64,000 bases of DNA from Ectopseudomonas alcaliphila (GCF_900101755.1 NZ_FNAE01000001.1:248001-312000), one strand, 5' to 3'. Counted from the first letter of the stretch, positions 29,367-38,860 are shown. Numbers and translations are program-made. Notes: a model not told the origin generated them from the letters alone.

Positions 29367-30038
29367 TCAGCGAGCGGCGTCGGGACGAGCGCGCGGCCCC
29401 GGCAGAATGCCATTGTGCGGGTTGCTCGAGAGCAGACGAGCACTGGTGATGCCGGCGATTTCATGACCACGCTCACTCAGCGTATTGACCACCTGATCGA
29501 CCAACGCCACGATCAGCATGCCGACCAGCCCACCGCTGTTATTCTGCTGCTGCTCAGCACTGCTGGCGCGGGCCGAGCCTTCCCACAGCAGCTTGCCAGT
29601 ACGCAGATCGACCAGCTTCGCTGAGGCGGTAACGGCCACTTCGCTGCTGATGATCTTGTAGCTGCTGCCGTACTCGGTCACATCCAGGTACAGCACGCTA
29701 TCGGCACCGAAGATCTCATGCAGCTTTTGCGGCGAGGCGTCGCGAACTTCCTCGGCATTCATCAGGCCATTCTGCTTGAAGGTCTCGTCCACCACGCCAA
29801 CCGGCATCACGTAGTAGCCGGCCTCGCTCAGCGGCAGCGTGACCTGCGAATAAAGACTGTAGGAAGCCTTCACATCCGGCGACTGGTTGACGGGCGGCAA
29901 GACCAGAATCGATGCCGGCTTGCTTTCGAGAAAAGCCGTGTAGTCATAGCTCTTGGGCGTGGCGCAGCCGGCAAGAATCGCCAGGCAGGCCAGCAACGCA
30001 CCGGCCTTGAGCGAACGCAGAGAAAGGCTCATCTTCAT
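29367..30038 (-). CDS. DUF799 / GNA1162-family outer-membrane lipoprotein
   Basis: The 223-residue product has a lipobox (LAILAGCATP, lipid-carrying cysteine near 24). The mature part reads SILVLPPVNQSPDVKASYSLYSQVTLPLSEAGYYV, characteristic of the GNA1162 family, whose fold resembles the TolB N-terminal domain. A hydrophobic segment near 170-185 (GGLVGMLIVALVDQVV) is also typical. Its ATG overlaps the previous stop (ATGA). It is the third gene of a CsgG-DUF4810-DUF799 unit of unknown role. Confidence 0.92.
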   Translation of the reverse strand: MKMSLSLRSLKAGALLACLAILAGCATPKSYDYTAFLESKPASILVLPPVNQSPDVKASYSLYSQVTLPLSEAGYYVMPVGVVDETFKQNGLMNAEEVRDASPQKLHEIFGADSVLYLDVTEYGSSYKIISSEVAVTASAKLVDLRTGKLLWEGSARASSAEQQQNNSGGLVGMLIVALVDQVVNTLSERGHEIAGITSARLLSSNPHNGILPGPRARPDAAR

Positions 30039-30391
30039 TTGTCGAATTTCCGCATCAGAAAGTCCATGTACGTGGCGGACTCGGGGTAGAGCGCCTTCTC
30101 GGTCTCGAACTGCTGGCGAACCTGGTCGAGCTTGCCGACATCGGCGTAGAGCATGCCCAGGTGAGCGTGGAAGCCCGGTGGCAAGGTGCGATCAGCGGCG
30201 CGCGCCTTCTGCACGCTGGCCTCCAGCGCAGCGATTTGTTCCTCGGTGCCGCTCTTGCCGTCGAAGCGCTGGTACACCTGTTGCTGGTAGCCGTCCCAGT
30301 AATACAGGGGCTGCGGGCCACTGGCGCAGCCCCCCAACACGCCGAGAAGCAACATCCCGGACAAAGCGGCCAGTCTGCGGGTAACGATCAT
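30035..30391 (-). CDS. DUF4810 lipoprotein
   Basis: ATG at 30391 with an AAGGAA site gives 118 residues; the longer frame overlaps the upstream gene. The lipobox is LLGVLGGCASG. The mature part PLYYWDGYQQQVYQRFDG and a later helical tetratricopeptide-like stretch (LGMLYADVGKLDQVRQQFETEKALYPES) match DUF4810. It starts 16 bases after the CsgG-like gene ends. The three proteins probably form one envelope complex. Confidence 0.9.
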   Translation of the reverse strand: MIVTRRLAALSGMLLLGVLGGCASGPQPLYYWDGYQQQVYQRFDGKSGTEEQIAALEASVQKARAADRTLPPGFHAHLGMLYADVGKLDQVRQQFETEKALYPESATYMDFLMRKFDK

Positions 30392-30407
30392 GATTGCTAA
30401 GTTCCTT

Positions 30408-31076
30408 TTACTTGGCTGGATTCCATGCGCCACTGTCGACGCCATTGACCAGGTTGTTCACCGCCTCGCGAATGGCGAGATCGAGCACTTTGCCATTGAG
30501 GGTAGAGTCATAGCTGGCGGTGCCGCCGAAACCGATGACCTCGCGGTTGGACAGGCTGTATTCGCCCGCGCCCTGGGAGGAGAACACCACTTCGGAGGTC
30601 TTCACATCAACGATGTTGAGATTGACCTTGGCATAGGCGATCTGCTGCTTGCCACGGCCGAGAATGCCGAACAGCTGGTGATCGCCGACTTCCTTGCGAC
30701 CGAATTCGGTGACATCGCCAGTCACCACGTAGTTGGCGCCACGTACCTGCTGCGCCTGCTTGGAAAACCCGGACTCCTGCTGCAGCTCGGCGAGGTTGTC
30801 GCGATCGAGCACATTGAAGCGGTTGGACTGCTGCAGGTGAGTGATCAGGATGGTCTTGGCCTGACCGCCGAGACGATCGACGCTGTCGGTGAAAATCCCA
30901 CGCATGTAGCTGGAACGGTTATCGAACTTGCCGACAGAGATTGGACTACGCGCCCCGGCATAGGCCACCTGCGCAGTATTGACCTTGGCGACCTCCAGCG
31001 TGCGCGACTGCTCCGTTGCGCAGCCAGCAAGCAGCACGAACAAGCCAGCAAGACTGCCGGCAAGGGTCTTTTTCAT
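30408..31076 (-). CDS. CsgG/HfaB-family lipoprotein
   Basis: The 222-residue protein has a lipobox (VLLAGCATEQ) and a CsgG-like body: PISVGKFDNRSSYMRGIF, FNVLDRDNLAELQQE, GANYVVTGDVTEFGR and AYAKVNLNIVDVKTSEVVFS. CsgG forms the curli secretion channel in the outer membrane, but no curli genes are present here, and this protein is shorter than CsgG (about 260 mature residues). With the DUF4810 and DUF799 lipoproteins it may build a different envelope assembly. Confidence 0.9.
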   Translation of the reverse strand: MKKTLAGSLAGLFVLLAGCATEQSRTLEVAKVNTAQVAYAGARSPISVGKFDNRSSYMRGIFTDSVDRLGGQAKTILITHLQQSNRFNVLDRDNLAELQQESGFSKQAQQVRGANYVVTGDVTEFGRKEVGDHQLFGILGRGKQQIAYAKVNLNIVDVKTSEVVFSSQGAGEYSLSNREVIGFGGTASYDSTLNGKVLDLAIREAVNNLVNGVDSGAWNPAK

Positions 31077-31438
31077 ACGAACCTCACTTCAATAGATGAA
31101 TACGCCTGCTCAGCACATGCCGAGAGACAAAAAGCGGGGACGTCAGGGGAATGCCTTGAAAAACAGGCAAGGAGAAGCGCGGCGAACGAGTCTGTCCCTG
31201 ACGATTGGATCCACTGCCAAGTCTGTAAGTAGTGGTGCATCCTGCGAGCGCGGCGATTCTAACCAAGCAAAAGAGACTTTGCCATCCCGGCTAGCACACG
31301 AAACCACCGACCCTGCACATGCGGCGGAGCCCAGGGTTATCACCTAGCAACTGAAGGTTCTGCAGAGCGTACGTGCACTATCAAACAACTGTGGCAGGCG
31401 CTCACGGCAGGCCGCGTCGAGTTGCAGTAGCCAGCGCC
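31077..31438. other. Intergenic region before the CsgG-type operon
   Basis: About 360 bases with no supported gene. The promoter of the CsgG-like operon should lie here, as should the 3' end of the NlpC/P60 gene transcript. Short ORFs are present on both strands but none has a good ribosome-binding site or a recognisable product. I saw no repeat or strong hairpin. Confidence 0.6.
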
Positions 31439-31963
31439 TCAGGGGTTACGCGCAAGCTCTGGCGTGATGACCCGCTTGGCATCGAGATAGACGCCCTGCC
31501 AGTAACCGCTGGCGAGGCTGTCCAGGCGCACCGTTCCACCTGTGGACGGAGCATGGACGAAGCGACCTTCGCCGACATAAATCCCGGCATGACTGACTGC
31601 CCGCCCGCCGTTGGTGGCAAAGAACACCAGGTCGCCGCTTTTCAGGGCGTCGCGACGGACATCAGGGGTGCGCATGGCACTCAACTCACGCGTCGAGCGC
31701 GGCAGACTGATACCGGCAGCATCGCGGTAGACATAGCCGATCAGGCCGCTGCAGTCGAAACCACCCTCAGGGGTATTACCACCATAGCGATAAGGCGTAC
31801 CGACCAGACCAAGAGCGCGGAACAGCACGTCTTCAGCGCCCCCCTGATAAGAGGACGAAGAGACTGGAGGTATGTAGCTGGGCTGGGGAGAGGGAGCGCG
31901 GCTGCTGCAGGCACTCAGCAGCAGAACGAGAGCGATGAGGGCAACACGGGTCGTGACGGGCAT
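31439..31963 (-). CDS. NlpC/P60 (C40) cell-wall peptidase lipoprotein
   Basis: The 174-residue product has a lipobox (LVLLLSACSSR) and an NlpC/P60 domain. The catalytic cysteine is in GGFDCSGLIGYVYRDAAG, the histidine in SHAGIYVGEGRFVHA, and a third polar residue follows. Such enzymes cut stem peptides of peptidoglycan. It is the smaller of two adjacent paralogues; the other begins about 700 bases upstream on the same strand. Confidence 0.93.
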   Translation of the reverse strand: MPVTTRVALIALVLLLSACSSRAPSPQPSYIPPVSSSSYQGGAEDVLFRALGLVGTPYRYGGNTPEGGFDCSGLIGYVYRDAAGISLPRSTRELSAMRTPDVRRDALKSGDLVFFATNGGRAVSHAGIYVGEGRFVHAPSTGGTVRLDSLASGYWQGVYLDAKRVITPELARNP

Positions 31964-32047
31964 AAGCGAGGCGATCCTGAGCCTGAATGCGCTCTACTCT
32001 GCCGATTCACGACGAACGGCGCAACCCTGGGGTTACGCTGTGAAACA

Positions 32048-32668
32048 TCAGTTATGGCGCTTGGCTGCGGCCTGATCTTCCACCGGTGCCAGCGCGAGGA
32101 CGCGCTTGGCCTGCAGATAGCTGCGGTTCCAGTAGCTGTCATCGAGGCTGTCGATGCGCACACCGCCACTGCGACTGCTGCTGGAGTGGATGAACTGATC
32201 ATCGCCGAGGTAGATACCTGCGTGACTGACGCGACCACGGCCACGATCATTGAATAGGATCAGATCACCCGGCTCCAGATCGGCACGCGCCACCTTCGGC
32301 GCATCGAGCTTGATCAGCTCACGCGTGGAACGTGGCAGCTCCAGGCCAACTTCCTCGCGGAACAGGTAGCCGACGAAACCGCTGCAATCGAAACCGGACT
32401 GTACCGAGGTGCCGCCGTAGCGATAGCGAGTGCCTATCAGCGAGCGGCCGAGATCGAGCAGACTGTCCGCCAGCTGCGGCATTTCGTAGGGTTTGTCGTC
32501 GATCAGCGCGGTGATTTCATCATCGGCAGGCTCGACCTGCTGAGAGAGCGGACGAGCAACTGGCTCGACCTTGGCTTCGCTGATCTGCGGTTGCGGCGAG
32601 TGGCCGGCGCAGGCAGCGAGAAAGACTGTGAGTGCGAGAGGCACGAGGGGTGCGAAGCGTTTTAGCAT
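32048..32668 (-). CDS. NlpC/P60 (C40) cell-wall peptidase lipoprotein, longer paralogue
   Basis: ATG at 32668 gives 206 residues; the frame extends further upstream but without a signal sequence. The lipobox is VFLAACAGHS. A linker of about 60 residues, absent from the paralogue, precedes the domain. Catalytic motifs are SGFDCSGFVGYLFREEVG and SHAGIYLGDDQFIHS. The two domains are close enough to suggest a local duplication. Confidence 0.93.
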   Translation of the reverse strand: MLKRFAPLVPLALTVFLAACAGHSPQPQISEAKVEPVARPLSQQVEPADDEITALIDDKPYEMPQLADSLLDLGRSLIGTRYRYGGTSVQSGFDCSGFVGYLFREEVGLELPRSTRELIKLDAPKVARADLEPGDLILFNDRGRGRVSHAGIYLGDDQFIHSSSSRSGGVRIDSLDDSYWNRSYLQAKRVLALAPVEDQAAAKRHN

Positions 32669-32813
32669 GGGCACGACCGTGTCAGTTGAATTTACAAGTC
32701 GGCGACTATGCCTTCTACGAGGCTCATTTGCAAATTCTATCGTTAGAAATGTGACCCAGTAGTTTCGCCGCGCCATCTAAAGCGCCCGACCGCACAGCCG
32801 GGCGTTTCAGGCG

Positions 32814-34028
32814 CTAGCCGAGAATCTCGCTCAAGGGAATGAAACGCAGCATATCCCCTTCGACCAGCGTGCTGCCCTCCATCACCTCGGCCAACCCTTC
32901 GGCCCAGGCGGCACTGCGCAGCACACCGGAACTCTGATTGGCATAGGGCACAACACGGCCATGCTCCAGGCGCGCACGCAGGTATTCACGGCGCATACCC
33001 GGCTTACTCCAGGTAAAACCTGCCGGTACCGCGAAGCCCAACGGCTCTACCCGCAGCCCCCCCAGACGACGCAACATATAGGGACGCGCCAACAGCCCGA
33101 AGGTGACCAGTGTGGACGCCGGGTTGCCCGGCAGACCTATTACCGGAACGCCTTGGTAGTGGCCGAAAGTCAGCGGTTTACCCGGCTTGATCGCCAATTT
33201 CCACAGCGTCAGTTCGCCCGCCTCACGCAGGGCCATGCCGAGAAAATCCGCCTCCCCTACCGAAACGCCACCGGTGGAGAGGATCAGATCGACCTCCCCC
33301 AGCGCTCCCAGCGCTTCGCGGGTACGCTGCAGGTCATCGGGCAATATTCCCGCATCGACCACACTGCAGCCCAGCCGCTGCAGCCAGGCAATCAGCAGAC
33401 GCCGATTGCTGTTGTATATCTGCCCCGGGCCAAGCGCCTGCCCAGGCTCTACCAGTTCGTCACCAGTGGATAGCACGGCAACGCGCAGCCGCCGCCGTAC
33501 TGACAACCGCGCAGCGCCAAGGGACGCCGCCAACCCCAGCTCGATTGGCCCCAGACGGGTACCGGCCGGCAGCACGCACTCGCCGATGCGGGTTTCCTGA
33601 CCTTGAGCTCGAACGTTCTGCCCGGCTTTCAATGCTTCGCGGAAATTGACGCACCCCGATTCATCGAGCTCGGCGTTCTCCTGCATTTCCACTGTGTCGG
33701 CACCTTCCGGTAGCGGCGCCCCCGTGAAGATGCGCGCACAGGTCCCCGGCTCCAGCGGTGTTGGTGCGGTGCCGGCCTGAATGCGCTGGCTAACCGGCAA
33801 CGCCTGGCCAGTCCAATCGGCCAGACGCAGCGCGTAACCGTCCATGGCGCTATTGGCCCAGGGCGGTAGATCCAGCGCCGCGATCAGCGGCTCGGCCAAT
33901 ACCCGACCATCAGCTTCGGCCAGCACGACCTGCTCGGTCTCCTCGATGAGGGAAGCGCCGGCCAATGCCAGCAGACGCTCCAGCGCCGCCTCCATGGGCA
34001 GCAGGCCGGGATGATCGCAAGCACTCAT
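32814..34028 (-). CDS. moeA: Molybdopterin molybdenumtransferase
   Basis: The 404-residue protein has the MoeA order: [15 protein letters not shown] (about 54-68), [32 protein letters not shown], the MoaB/MogA-like domain with LSTGDEL and [13 protein letters not shown], and [11 protein letters not shown]. It inserts molybdate into adenylylated molybdopterin. Its ATG overlaps the moaB stop (ATGA). Confidence 0.96.
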   Translation of the reverse strand: MSACDHPGLLPMEAALERLLALAGASLIEETEQVVLAEADGRVLAEPLIAALDLPPWANSAMDGYALRLADWTGQALPVSQRIQAGTAPTPLEPGTCARIFTGAPLPEGADTVEMQENAELDESGCVNFREALKAGQNVRAQGQETRIGECVLPAGTRLGPIELGLAASLGAARLSVRRRLRVAVLSTGDELVEPGQALGPGQIYNSNRRLLIAWLQRLGCSVVDAGILPDDLQRTREALGALGEVDLILSTGGVSVGEADFLGMALREAGELTLWKLAIKPGKPLTFGHYQGVPVIGLPGNPASTLVTFGLLARPYMLRRLGGLRVEPLGFAVPAGFTWSKPGMRREYLRARLEHGRVVPYANQSSGVLRSAAWAEGLAEVMEGSTLVEGDMLRFIPLSEILG

Positions 34029-34564
34029 CCGCGCGTCTCGCAGGCGCCCACCTGCTTCAGATGCGGCACGAAGTTGCAGGGACGATGGCGTGCATCCAGT
34101 TGCTCGCCGAGGATGCCATCCCAGGCAGTGCGGCAGGCGTTGGTCGAACCCGGCAGGCAGCAGATCAGGGTGCCGTTGGCCAGACCGGCCAGCGCACGCG
34201 ACTGGATGGTGGAAGTGCCGATATCGGCCAGGGAGACCTGCCGGAACAGCTCGCCGAAACCATCGACCTGCTTGTCCAGCAGGCAGGTGACCGCTTCCGG
34301 CGTGCTGTCGCGGCCAGTGAAACCGGTACCGCCGGTGATCACCACCACCTGCACCTGATCCTCGGCAATCCAGGTCGCCACCTGAGCACGGATCTTGTAC
34401 AGATCATCCTTGAGCAGAACGCGAGCGGCCAGTTGGTGCCCGGCGGCGGTCAGACGGTCGACCAGCAGTTGTCCCGAGGTATCGGTCTCCAGCGTGCGCG
34501 TGTCGCTGACGGTCAGCACGGCAATATTCAGCGGTACGAAAACCGCGTCGGCCTTGTGGTTCAT
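34025..34564 (-). CDS. moaB: Molybdenum cofactor biosynthesis protein B
   Basis: The 179-residue product has [19 protein letters not shown] near the N-terminus and [20 protein letters not shown] (about 103-122), matching MoaB/MogA. It is thought to adenylylate molybdopterin before MoeA acts. It is divergent from mobA with about 70 bases between them. Confidence 0.95.
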   Translation of the reverse strand: MNHKADAVFVPLNIAVLTVSDTRTLETDTSGQLLVDRLTAAGHQLAARVLLKDDLYKIRAQVATWIAEDQVQVVVITGGTGFTGRDSTPEAVTCLLDKQVDGFGELFRQVSLADIGTSTIQSRALAGLANGTLICCLPGSTNACRTAWDGILGEQLDARHRPCNFVPHLKQVGACETRG

Positions 34565-34632
34565 GGCAGGCTTCCAATTGGGAGAGAATGGGCGCTGTTA
34601 TATCACACAGCCTGCCTTCGGAGACTGCACAC

Positions 34633-35223
34633 ATGCCCGCATCCAACGCCCGCCCCACCTGCTCGGTGCTATTGCTTTCCGGTGGCCGAGGCCTGCGCAT
34701 GGGCGGCCGCGACAAGGGTCTGCTGGAGTGGCACGAGCGGCCGCTGATCGCCTGGTTGCATGACCTGACCAGGCCGTTGAGCGACGACCTGATCATCTCC
34801 TGCAACCGCAACACCGAGCGCTATGCGCCCTACGCCGACCAACTGGTCGCAGATCAGGATCAGGACTTCCAGGGGCCGCTGGCTGGCATCCGCGCTGGCA
34901 TGGCCGCGGCGCGCCACGAGCAGATGCTGGTGCTGCCCTGCGATGCACCGCTGGTGGACCATGCGCTGATCGAGTCACTGCTCGCCCACGCGGGCAGCCG
35001 GCCGGTAGTGATCCGCCAGGGCAACTACTGGCAGCCACTGTTCTGCCTGCTGCCCACAGCGCTCAAAGACGATCTGGAACACGCCTGGCAGTCTGGCGAA
35101 CGCAGCCCACAACGCTGGTTCGGCAAACTGGCGCCCATCGCCGTCGACTGCACGCTGGACGACGCCCGACTGGCCAACCTGAATACCCCGGAAACGCTCG
35201 CGCACAGCATCTCTCCTTGCTGA
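34633..35223 (+). CDS. mobA: Molybdenum cofactor guanylyltransferase
   Basis: ATG at 34633 with GGAG nine bases upstream gives 196 residues. The nucleotide-binding start is [21 protein letters not shown] (12-32 region), with [17 protein letters not shown] and LPCDAPLVD following. It adds GMP to the cofactor, giving the MGD form used by bacterial nitrate reductases and related enzymes. Confidence 0.95.
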   Translation: MPASNARPTCSVLLLSGGRGLRMGGRDKGLLEWHERPLIAWLHDLTRPLSDDLIISCNRNTERYAPYADQLVADQDQDFQGPLAGIRAGMAAARHEQMLVLPCDAPLVDHALIESLLAHAGSRPVVIRQGNYWQPLFCLLPTALKDDLEHAWQSGERSPQRWFGKLAPIAVDCTLDDARLANLNTPETLAHSISPC

Positions 35224-35309
35224 AGCAGAAAGCCCTGCGCGGAACTCATACGACAGTTATACGTCTGAGCGAGGGTATAGCACCTCTTTAGCACCCAAGG
35301 AGACAGACC

Positions 35310-35531
35310 ATGACCAAACGGATAATCCCCGCCCTTCTGATGGCAATCGGCTTTGCTGTACTGGCCGGCTGCTCCACGCCGTCGGTGATCACGCTGAATG
35401 ACGGGCGTGAAATTCAGACGGTGGACAAGCCCAAGTTCGATGAAGAATCCGGCTTCTACGAATTCGAGCAACTCGACGGCAAGCGCGCCACGATCAACAA
35501 GGATCAGGTGCAGACCGTCAAGGAGCTCTGA
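35310..35531 (+). CDS. YgdI/YgdR-family small lipoprotein
   Basis: The 73-residue product has a lipobox (AVLAGCSTPS) and the family's compact SH3-like domain, ITLNDGREIQTVDKPKFDEESGFYEF. The function is unknown. AAGGAG precedes the ATG. It lies between mobA and the tRNA-Pro gene. Confidence 0.9.
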   Translation: MTKRIIPALLMAIGFAVLAGCSTPSVITLNDGREIQTVDKPKFDEESGFYEFEQLDGKRATINKDQVQTVKEL

Positions 35532-35660
35532 GACTGGAGCCTGGGCCTTACCGAAGGACGTCGAGCTCCGTACAGAGCACTGAAGGGGATGATTGGCCTG
35601 CAGATTTTTTCAGGCTAACCCCTTGTGCGGTAAAAGTTTTTCGGTAGAATACGGCTCATT

Positions 35661-35737
35661 CGGAGTGTAGCGCAGCTTGGTAGCGCGTCTCGTTCGGGAC
35701 GAGAAGGTCGCAGGTTCGAATCCTGTCTCTCCGACCA
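35661..35737 (+). tRNA. tRNA-Pro, anticodon CGG
   Basis: The 77-base sequence folds as a cloverleaf: anticodon arm TCTCG-TTCGGGA-CGAGA with anticodon CGG, T-arm containing GGTTCGAATCC, and an encoded CCA end. The start CGGAGTG pairs with the 3' acceptor strand with one mismatch. Confidence 0.97.
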
Positions 35738-35743
35738 ATCAAG

Positions 35744-35770
35744 AACCCGCCTTAATCGGCGGGTTTTTTA
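35744..35770 (+). terminator. Terminator after tRNA-Pro
   Basis: An eight-base-pair stem AACCCGCC/GGCGGGTT with a six-base loop, followed by a T run, directly downstream of the tRNA. Confidence 0.92.
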
Positions 35771-35798
35771 TTGCCTGCGTTTTGTTGAAATGACTTTC

Positions 35799-36035
35799 TC
35801 AGCTCAGAAAGGCCACTACCTGCTCGGCATCGAATGGCCAGCTCAGTTCACTTCCACTGTCGCAGCGGCGCAGTACCGGAATGCGCAAGCCGTACTGCTC
35901 GACCATTCCCTCATGCTCGGCGATGTCGATCAACTCGACCAACAGACCATTCTCGACGAACGGCATCAGTAGCGCCTCGGCCACCTCGCAAAGATGGCAG
36001 CCCAGGGTTCCGAAAAGTTGGCATTCAGGCGTCAT
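35799..36035 (-). CDS. Glutaredoxin-like protein
   Basis: The 78-residue product has the redox motif CHLC (C13 and C16 in GTLGCHLCEVAEAL), which replaces the usual CPYC, and IPVLRRCDSG, with the cis-proline of the thioredoxin fold. This is the short glutaredoxin family protein seen in pseudomonads. Its partner is unknown. Confidence 0.88.
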   Translation of the reverse strand: MTPECQLFGTLGCHLCEVAEALLMPFVENGLLVELIDIAEHEGMVEQYGLRIPVLRRCDSGSELSWPFDAEQVVAFLS

Positions 36036-36083
36036 GAGCGCACCTCACTATCAGCAAGGTGTGCAGTTTAACATCGGCCCGGA

Positions 36084-37223
36084 TCAGCTCGCGTCAACTC
36101 CCTTGTTGCCCGCCTGAGCGGCGAGCAGCGACTGCAAGCCGTCGAGCAGGCTGCGGTTGAGGTTGTCAGCCTTTTCCAGACGCGGCAGGTCGAAGCGCTC
36201 GTCGAGCGAGAAGCCGCCCTTGAGCAACTCTTTGAGCATGCCGCCGGCATCCTGCGCCAGGTCGCCGGCACTGCGCAGCGCATCGAGCAGGCCCTGGGCA
36301 TATTCCTGCAGCCCAGCATTGACCGCACTGGCGCCCTTTCCGGCCACGGCGCCATAGGCATCGGTGGCCTGGCGCACAGTGGTCTGAGTCAGGCGCAGCG
36401 ACATCGAAGCCAGTTGTTCACCATCCATTTCCAATGCCATGGCGCGATCGAAGGCGCCGGCCAGATCGCCTGCGTAGAACTTGTCGGAGAGGTCCTGCAC
36501 CTGACTGAAGAGCTTCTCCAATGCCTTGATCTCGTCATCGTCCAGCTCACCCTCGACATCCACCTGCCAGCCGCCGATGCGCATGCTGCCAGACTGACTG
36601 CTGCCCACCACGCTGCTGGACTTGCCGTCGCTGGAGGCGGCGAAACTGCTCTGCGACCAACTGGCCGAAGCCTGCGCCACGGAAATGCGCAGGCGGTCAC
36701 CATCACGGGTGGTGACGGACAGATCGAAAGTTTCTGCCAGCGCGCTGAAGCGCTCGCTGTAACCCGCCAGCGCAACCTTGTCCGAGGCACTCGGGGCACT
36801 GCCGAAGCGCTTGTCGAGATCGCCGAAGCCATCCTGAATGCGCTTGTAGGTATCGTCGATATCGCTGGCCACCTGGCCTTTGAGCACGCCCATGCCATCG
36901 AGAATTTTGCGCGCCTCGGCAAAGCCCTTCTCGACACCATCACGCGCCTGGGACAGCAGCTTGTCCAATTTGGCCGGATCAGCGCCAGCAGCGGCCTCGC
37001 TCTGCAAGCGCTGCTCGATGAAGCCCAGAATCCGCCCTGCCACTTTCTCCGGAGTGTAATCATCACGCGCGCCAGACAGCGAGCCCGGCGGCACGCCGAG
37101 CTTCTCGGCGAGACGATTGGCCAGCGTAGCCTGGGCGTCGGCGGCATTGTTGCGCGCCGCCATGGACTGGCTGGCTTGTGCACTGCGCGAAGCAGCGGAA
37201 TTCAGTGAGCTCAGAGGATTCAT
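36084..37223 (-). CDS. DUF5610-domain protein
   Basis: The 379-residue protein starts MNPLSSLNSAASRSAQASQ, with a serine/alanine-rich polar N-terminus and no signal peptide. It has a helical region with DDYTPEKVAGRILGFIEQRL (about 54-73) that matches DUF5610, then an acidic middle part and a helical C-terminus (ALEKLFSQVQDLSDKFYAGD). The function is unknown. The polar N-terminus resembles that of flagellar or type III secretion accessory proteins, but nothing nearby confirms this. It stands alone. Confidence 0.8.
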   Translation of the reverse strand: MNPLSSLNSAASRSAQASQSMAARNNAADAQATLANRLAEKLGVPPGSLSGARDDYTPEKVAGRILGFIEQRLQSEAAAGADPAKLDKLLSQARDGVEKGFAEARKILDGMGVLKGQVASDIDDTYKRIQDGFGDLDKRFGSAPSASDKVALAGYSERFSALAETFDLSVTTRDGDRLRISVAQASASWSQSSFAASSDGKSSSVVGSSQSGSMRIGGWQVDVEGELDDDEIKALEKLFSQVQDLSDKFYAGDLAGAFDRAMALEMDGEQLASMSLRLTQTTVRQATDAYGAVAGKGASAVNAGLQEYAQGLLDALRSAGDLAQDAGGMLKELLKGGFSLDERFDLPRLEKADNLNRSLLDGLQSLLAAQAGNKGVDAS

Positions 37224-37542
37224 GACTAAGTACCCGAACAGGTTATCTGCCGAACTTAACGGCCATTAAAAGGCAAGCTTTAACCTTTATCGACCAACGG
37301 TTGTCGATTTTTCTCAGCTCGATCGTGCTCGAACGCGTTTTTCCCGATCGATGGCCAAACCACGGAAATCCCTGATACCCACGACCTAGAGCCCACGCTC
37401 AGCTAAGCCCCGACTCCGCTCAAAGCCCCGCCAGACTAAAGTCTTACAGTCGACTCGCTATCGAGATGCTTTATTTCATCGCGCCGTAACTGGCCGGTCA
37501 CTTAGTGGCCGACCTGCTTATAACAACGAGGAGACAACAATA
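37224..37542. other. Divergent promoter region between the DUF5610 and porin genes
   Basis: About 320 bases, A+T-richer than the neighbours, without a gene. It holds one hairpin (37289-37308, ATCGAC/GTCGAT with inner AAC/GTT) followed by five Ts on the plus strand. This could be an attenuator or a terminator of an antisense transcript. Promoters for both flanking genes should lie here; I could not fix them. Confidence 0.6.
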
Positions 37543-38805
37543 ATGAGTAAGACTCCCCTCGCCCGCGCCGTGGCCCTCGCCACGCTGGGCGCCAGCCTGA
37601 CCCTGCCGAGCCTGGCACAGGCTGATTTCATCGGCGACAGCAAAGCCACTTTGGAACTCCGTAACTTCTATATGAATCGCGACCTGCGCGACACGACGGC
37701 TGCCCAGCAGTCCAAGCGTGAAGAATGGGCGCAGGGCTTCATCCTCAAGGCCGAGTCTGGCTTCACCGAGGGCACCGTGGGCTTTGGCCTGGACGCGTAC
37801 GCAGGGCTGGGCTTGAAGCTGGACTCCTCGGACGAACGCGCCGGCACCAACCTGCTGCCAAACGCCTTTGGCAACGAGGGCCCGGACGAATATTCCGAAG
37901 CCACCGGCGCAGTGAAGGTGCGCCTGTCCAAGACAGTTGCCAAGGTTGGCGGGCTGATGCCCAAGCTGCCCATCGTCTCTTCTGGCGACTCGCGCCTGCT
38001 GCCTCAGGTCTTCACCGGCGGCATGATCACCTCGCAGGAGATCGACGGACTGACGCTCAACGGAGGCCAGCTGCGCGAAGTGAACTTCCGCAACTCCACC
38101 GACCGCCAGGACATCAGCGCAACCAACTACACCTCGGCGGCGAGCCCACGTGACAGCGACCGCTACAATTTCGCGGGCGGCGACTACAAATTCAATGGCG
38201 GCAACACCACCGTCGGCTTGTGGTATGGCGAGCTGGAAGATATCTACGACCAGAAGCTGTACAACCTGATCCACGTGCAGCCAATCGGCGACTGGAAGCT
38301 AGGCGCCAACCTGGCCTATTTCGACTCGCAGAACAACGGCGCCAGACGAGCCGGCAAGATCGACAACGACCTGACCTCGCTCAATCTCTGGGCCGGCCTC
38401 GGCGCCCACACGTTCCGCCTGGGCTATCAGAAAGTCAGCGGCCACGGCGCATTCCCCTTCCTCAACGAGACCGACCCCTACATCGTCAACTACATCCAGA
38501 TTCTCGACTTTACCCGTGAAGACGAGAAATCCTGGCAGGCACGTTATGACGTCAACTTCGCCAGCTATGGCATTCCGGGCCTGACGGCCTTCGTCCGCTA
38601 CGTGACCGGCGACGGCTTCGACGGCGTGGGTGGTGCAAGCGGCAAGGAATGGGAACGCGATGTGGATATCAGCTACATCATCCAGGAAGGCCCGCTCAAG
38701 AACCTCGGCCTGCGCTGGCGCAACGCGATGGTGCGCTCCAATGCGAGCATCGGTGATCTGGACGAAAACCGCCTGATCGTCAGCTACACCATCCCTCTGA
38801 TGTAA
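37543..38805 (+). CDS. OprD-family outer-membrane porin
   Basis: The 420-residue product has a signal peptide (about 1-27, ending SLAQADF). The mature start reads FIGDSKATLELRNFYMNRD, the OprD hallmark, followed by EWAQGFILKAESGFTEGTVGFGLDAYAGLGLKLD. The barrel continues to VSYTIPLM. OprD porins admit basic amino acids, aromatic acids or other small compounds depending on subfamily; the substrate is not clear from sequence. It ends before a strong terminator. Confidence 0.95.
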   Translation: MSKTPLARAVALATLGASLTLPSLAQADFIGDSKATLELRNFYMNRDLRDTTAAQQSKREEWAQGFILKAESGFTEGTVGFGLDAYAGLGLKLDSSDERAGTNLLPNAFGNEGPDEYSEATGAVKVRLSKTVAKVGGLMPKLPIVSSGDSRLLPQVFTGGMITSQEIDGLTLNGGQLREVNFRNSTDRQDISATNYTSAASPRDSDRYNFAGGDYKFNGGNTTVGLWYGELEDIYDQKLYNLIHVQPIGDWKLGANLAYFDSQNNGARRAGKIDNDLTSLNLWAGLGAHTFRLGYQKVSGHGAFPFLNETDPYIVNYIQILDFTREDEKSWQARYDVNFASYGIPGLTAFVRYVTGDGFDGVGGASGKEWERDVDISYIIQEGPLKNLGLRWRNAMVRSNASIGDLDENRLIVSYTIPLM

Positions 38806-38823
38806 ACACTGCAGCACAACGAA

Positions 38824-38860
38824 AACGCCGCAACGCCTGTATCGGGTTGCGGCGTTTTTT
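38824..38860 (+). terminator. Terminator after the porin gene
   Basis: A perfect 11-base-pair stem (38824-38834 and 38846-38856, AACGCCGCAAC/GTTGCGGCGTT) is followed by six Ts in all. Confidence 0.93.

Noticed and set aside
31084..31266. A 60-codon frame upstream of the CsgG-like gene
   Set aside because: No ribosome-binding site, no hydrophobic or domain signal, and it would overlap the operon promoter.
37289..37308. Hairpin with T tract in the porin upstream region as a true terminator
   Set aside because: No plus-strand gene ends before it. It may be an attenuator, but I saw no support, so I only mention it in the intergenic entry.
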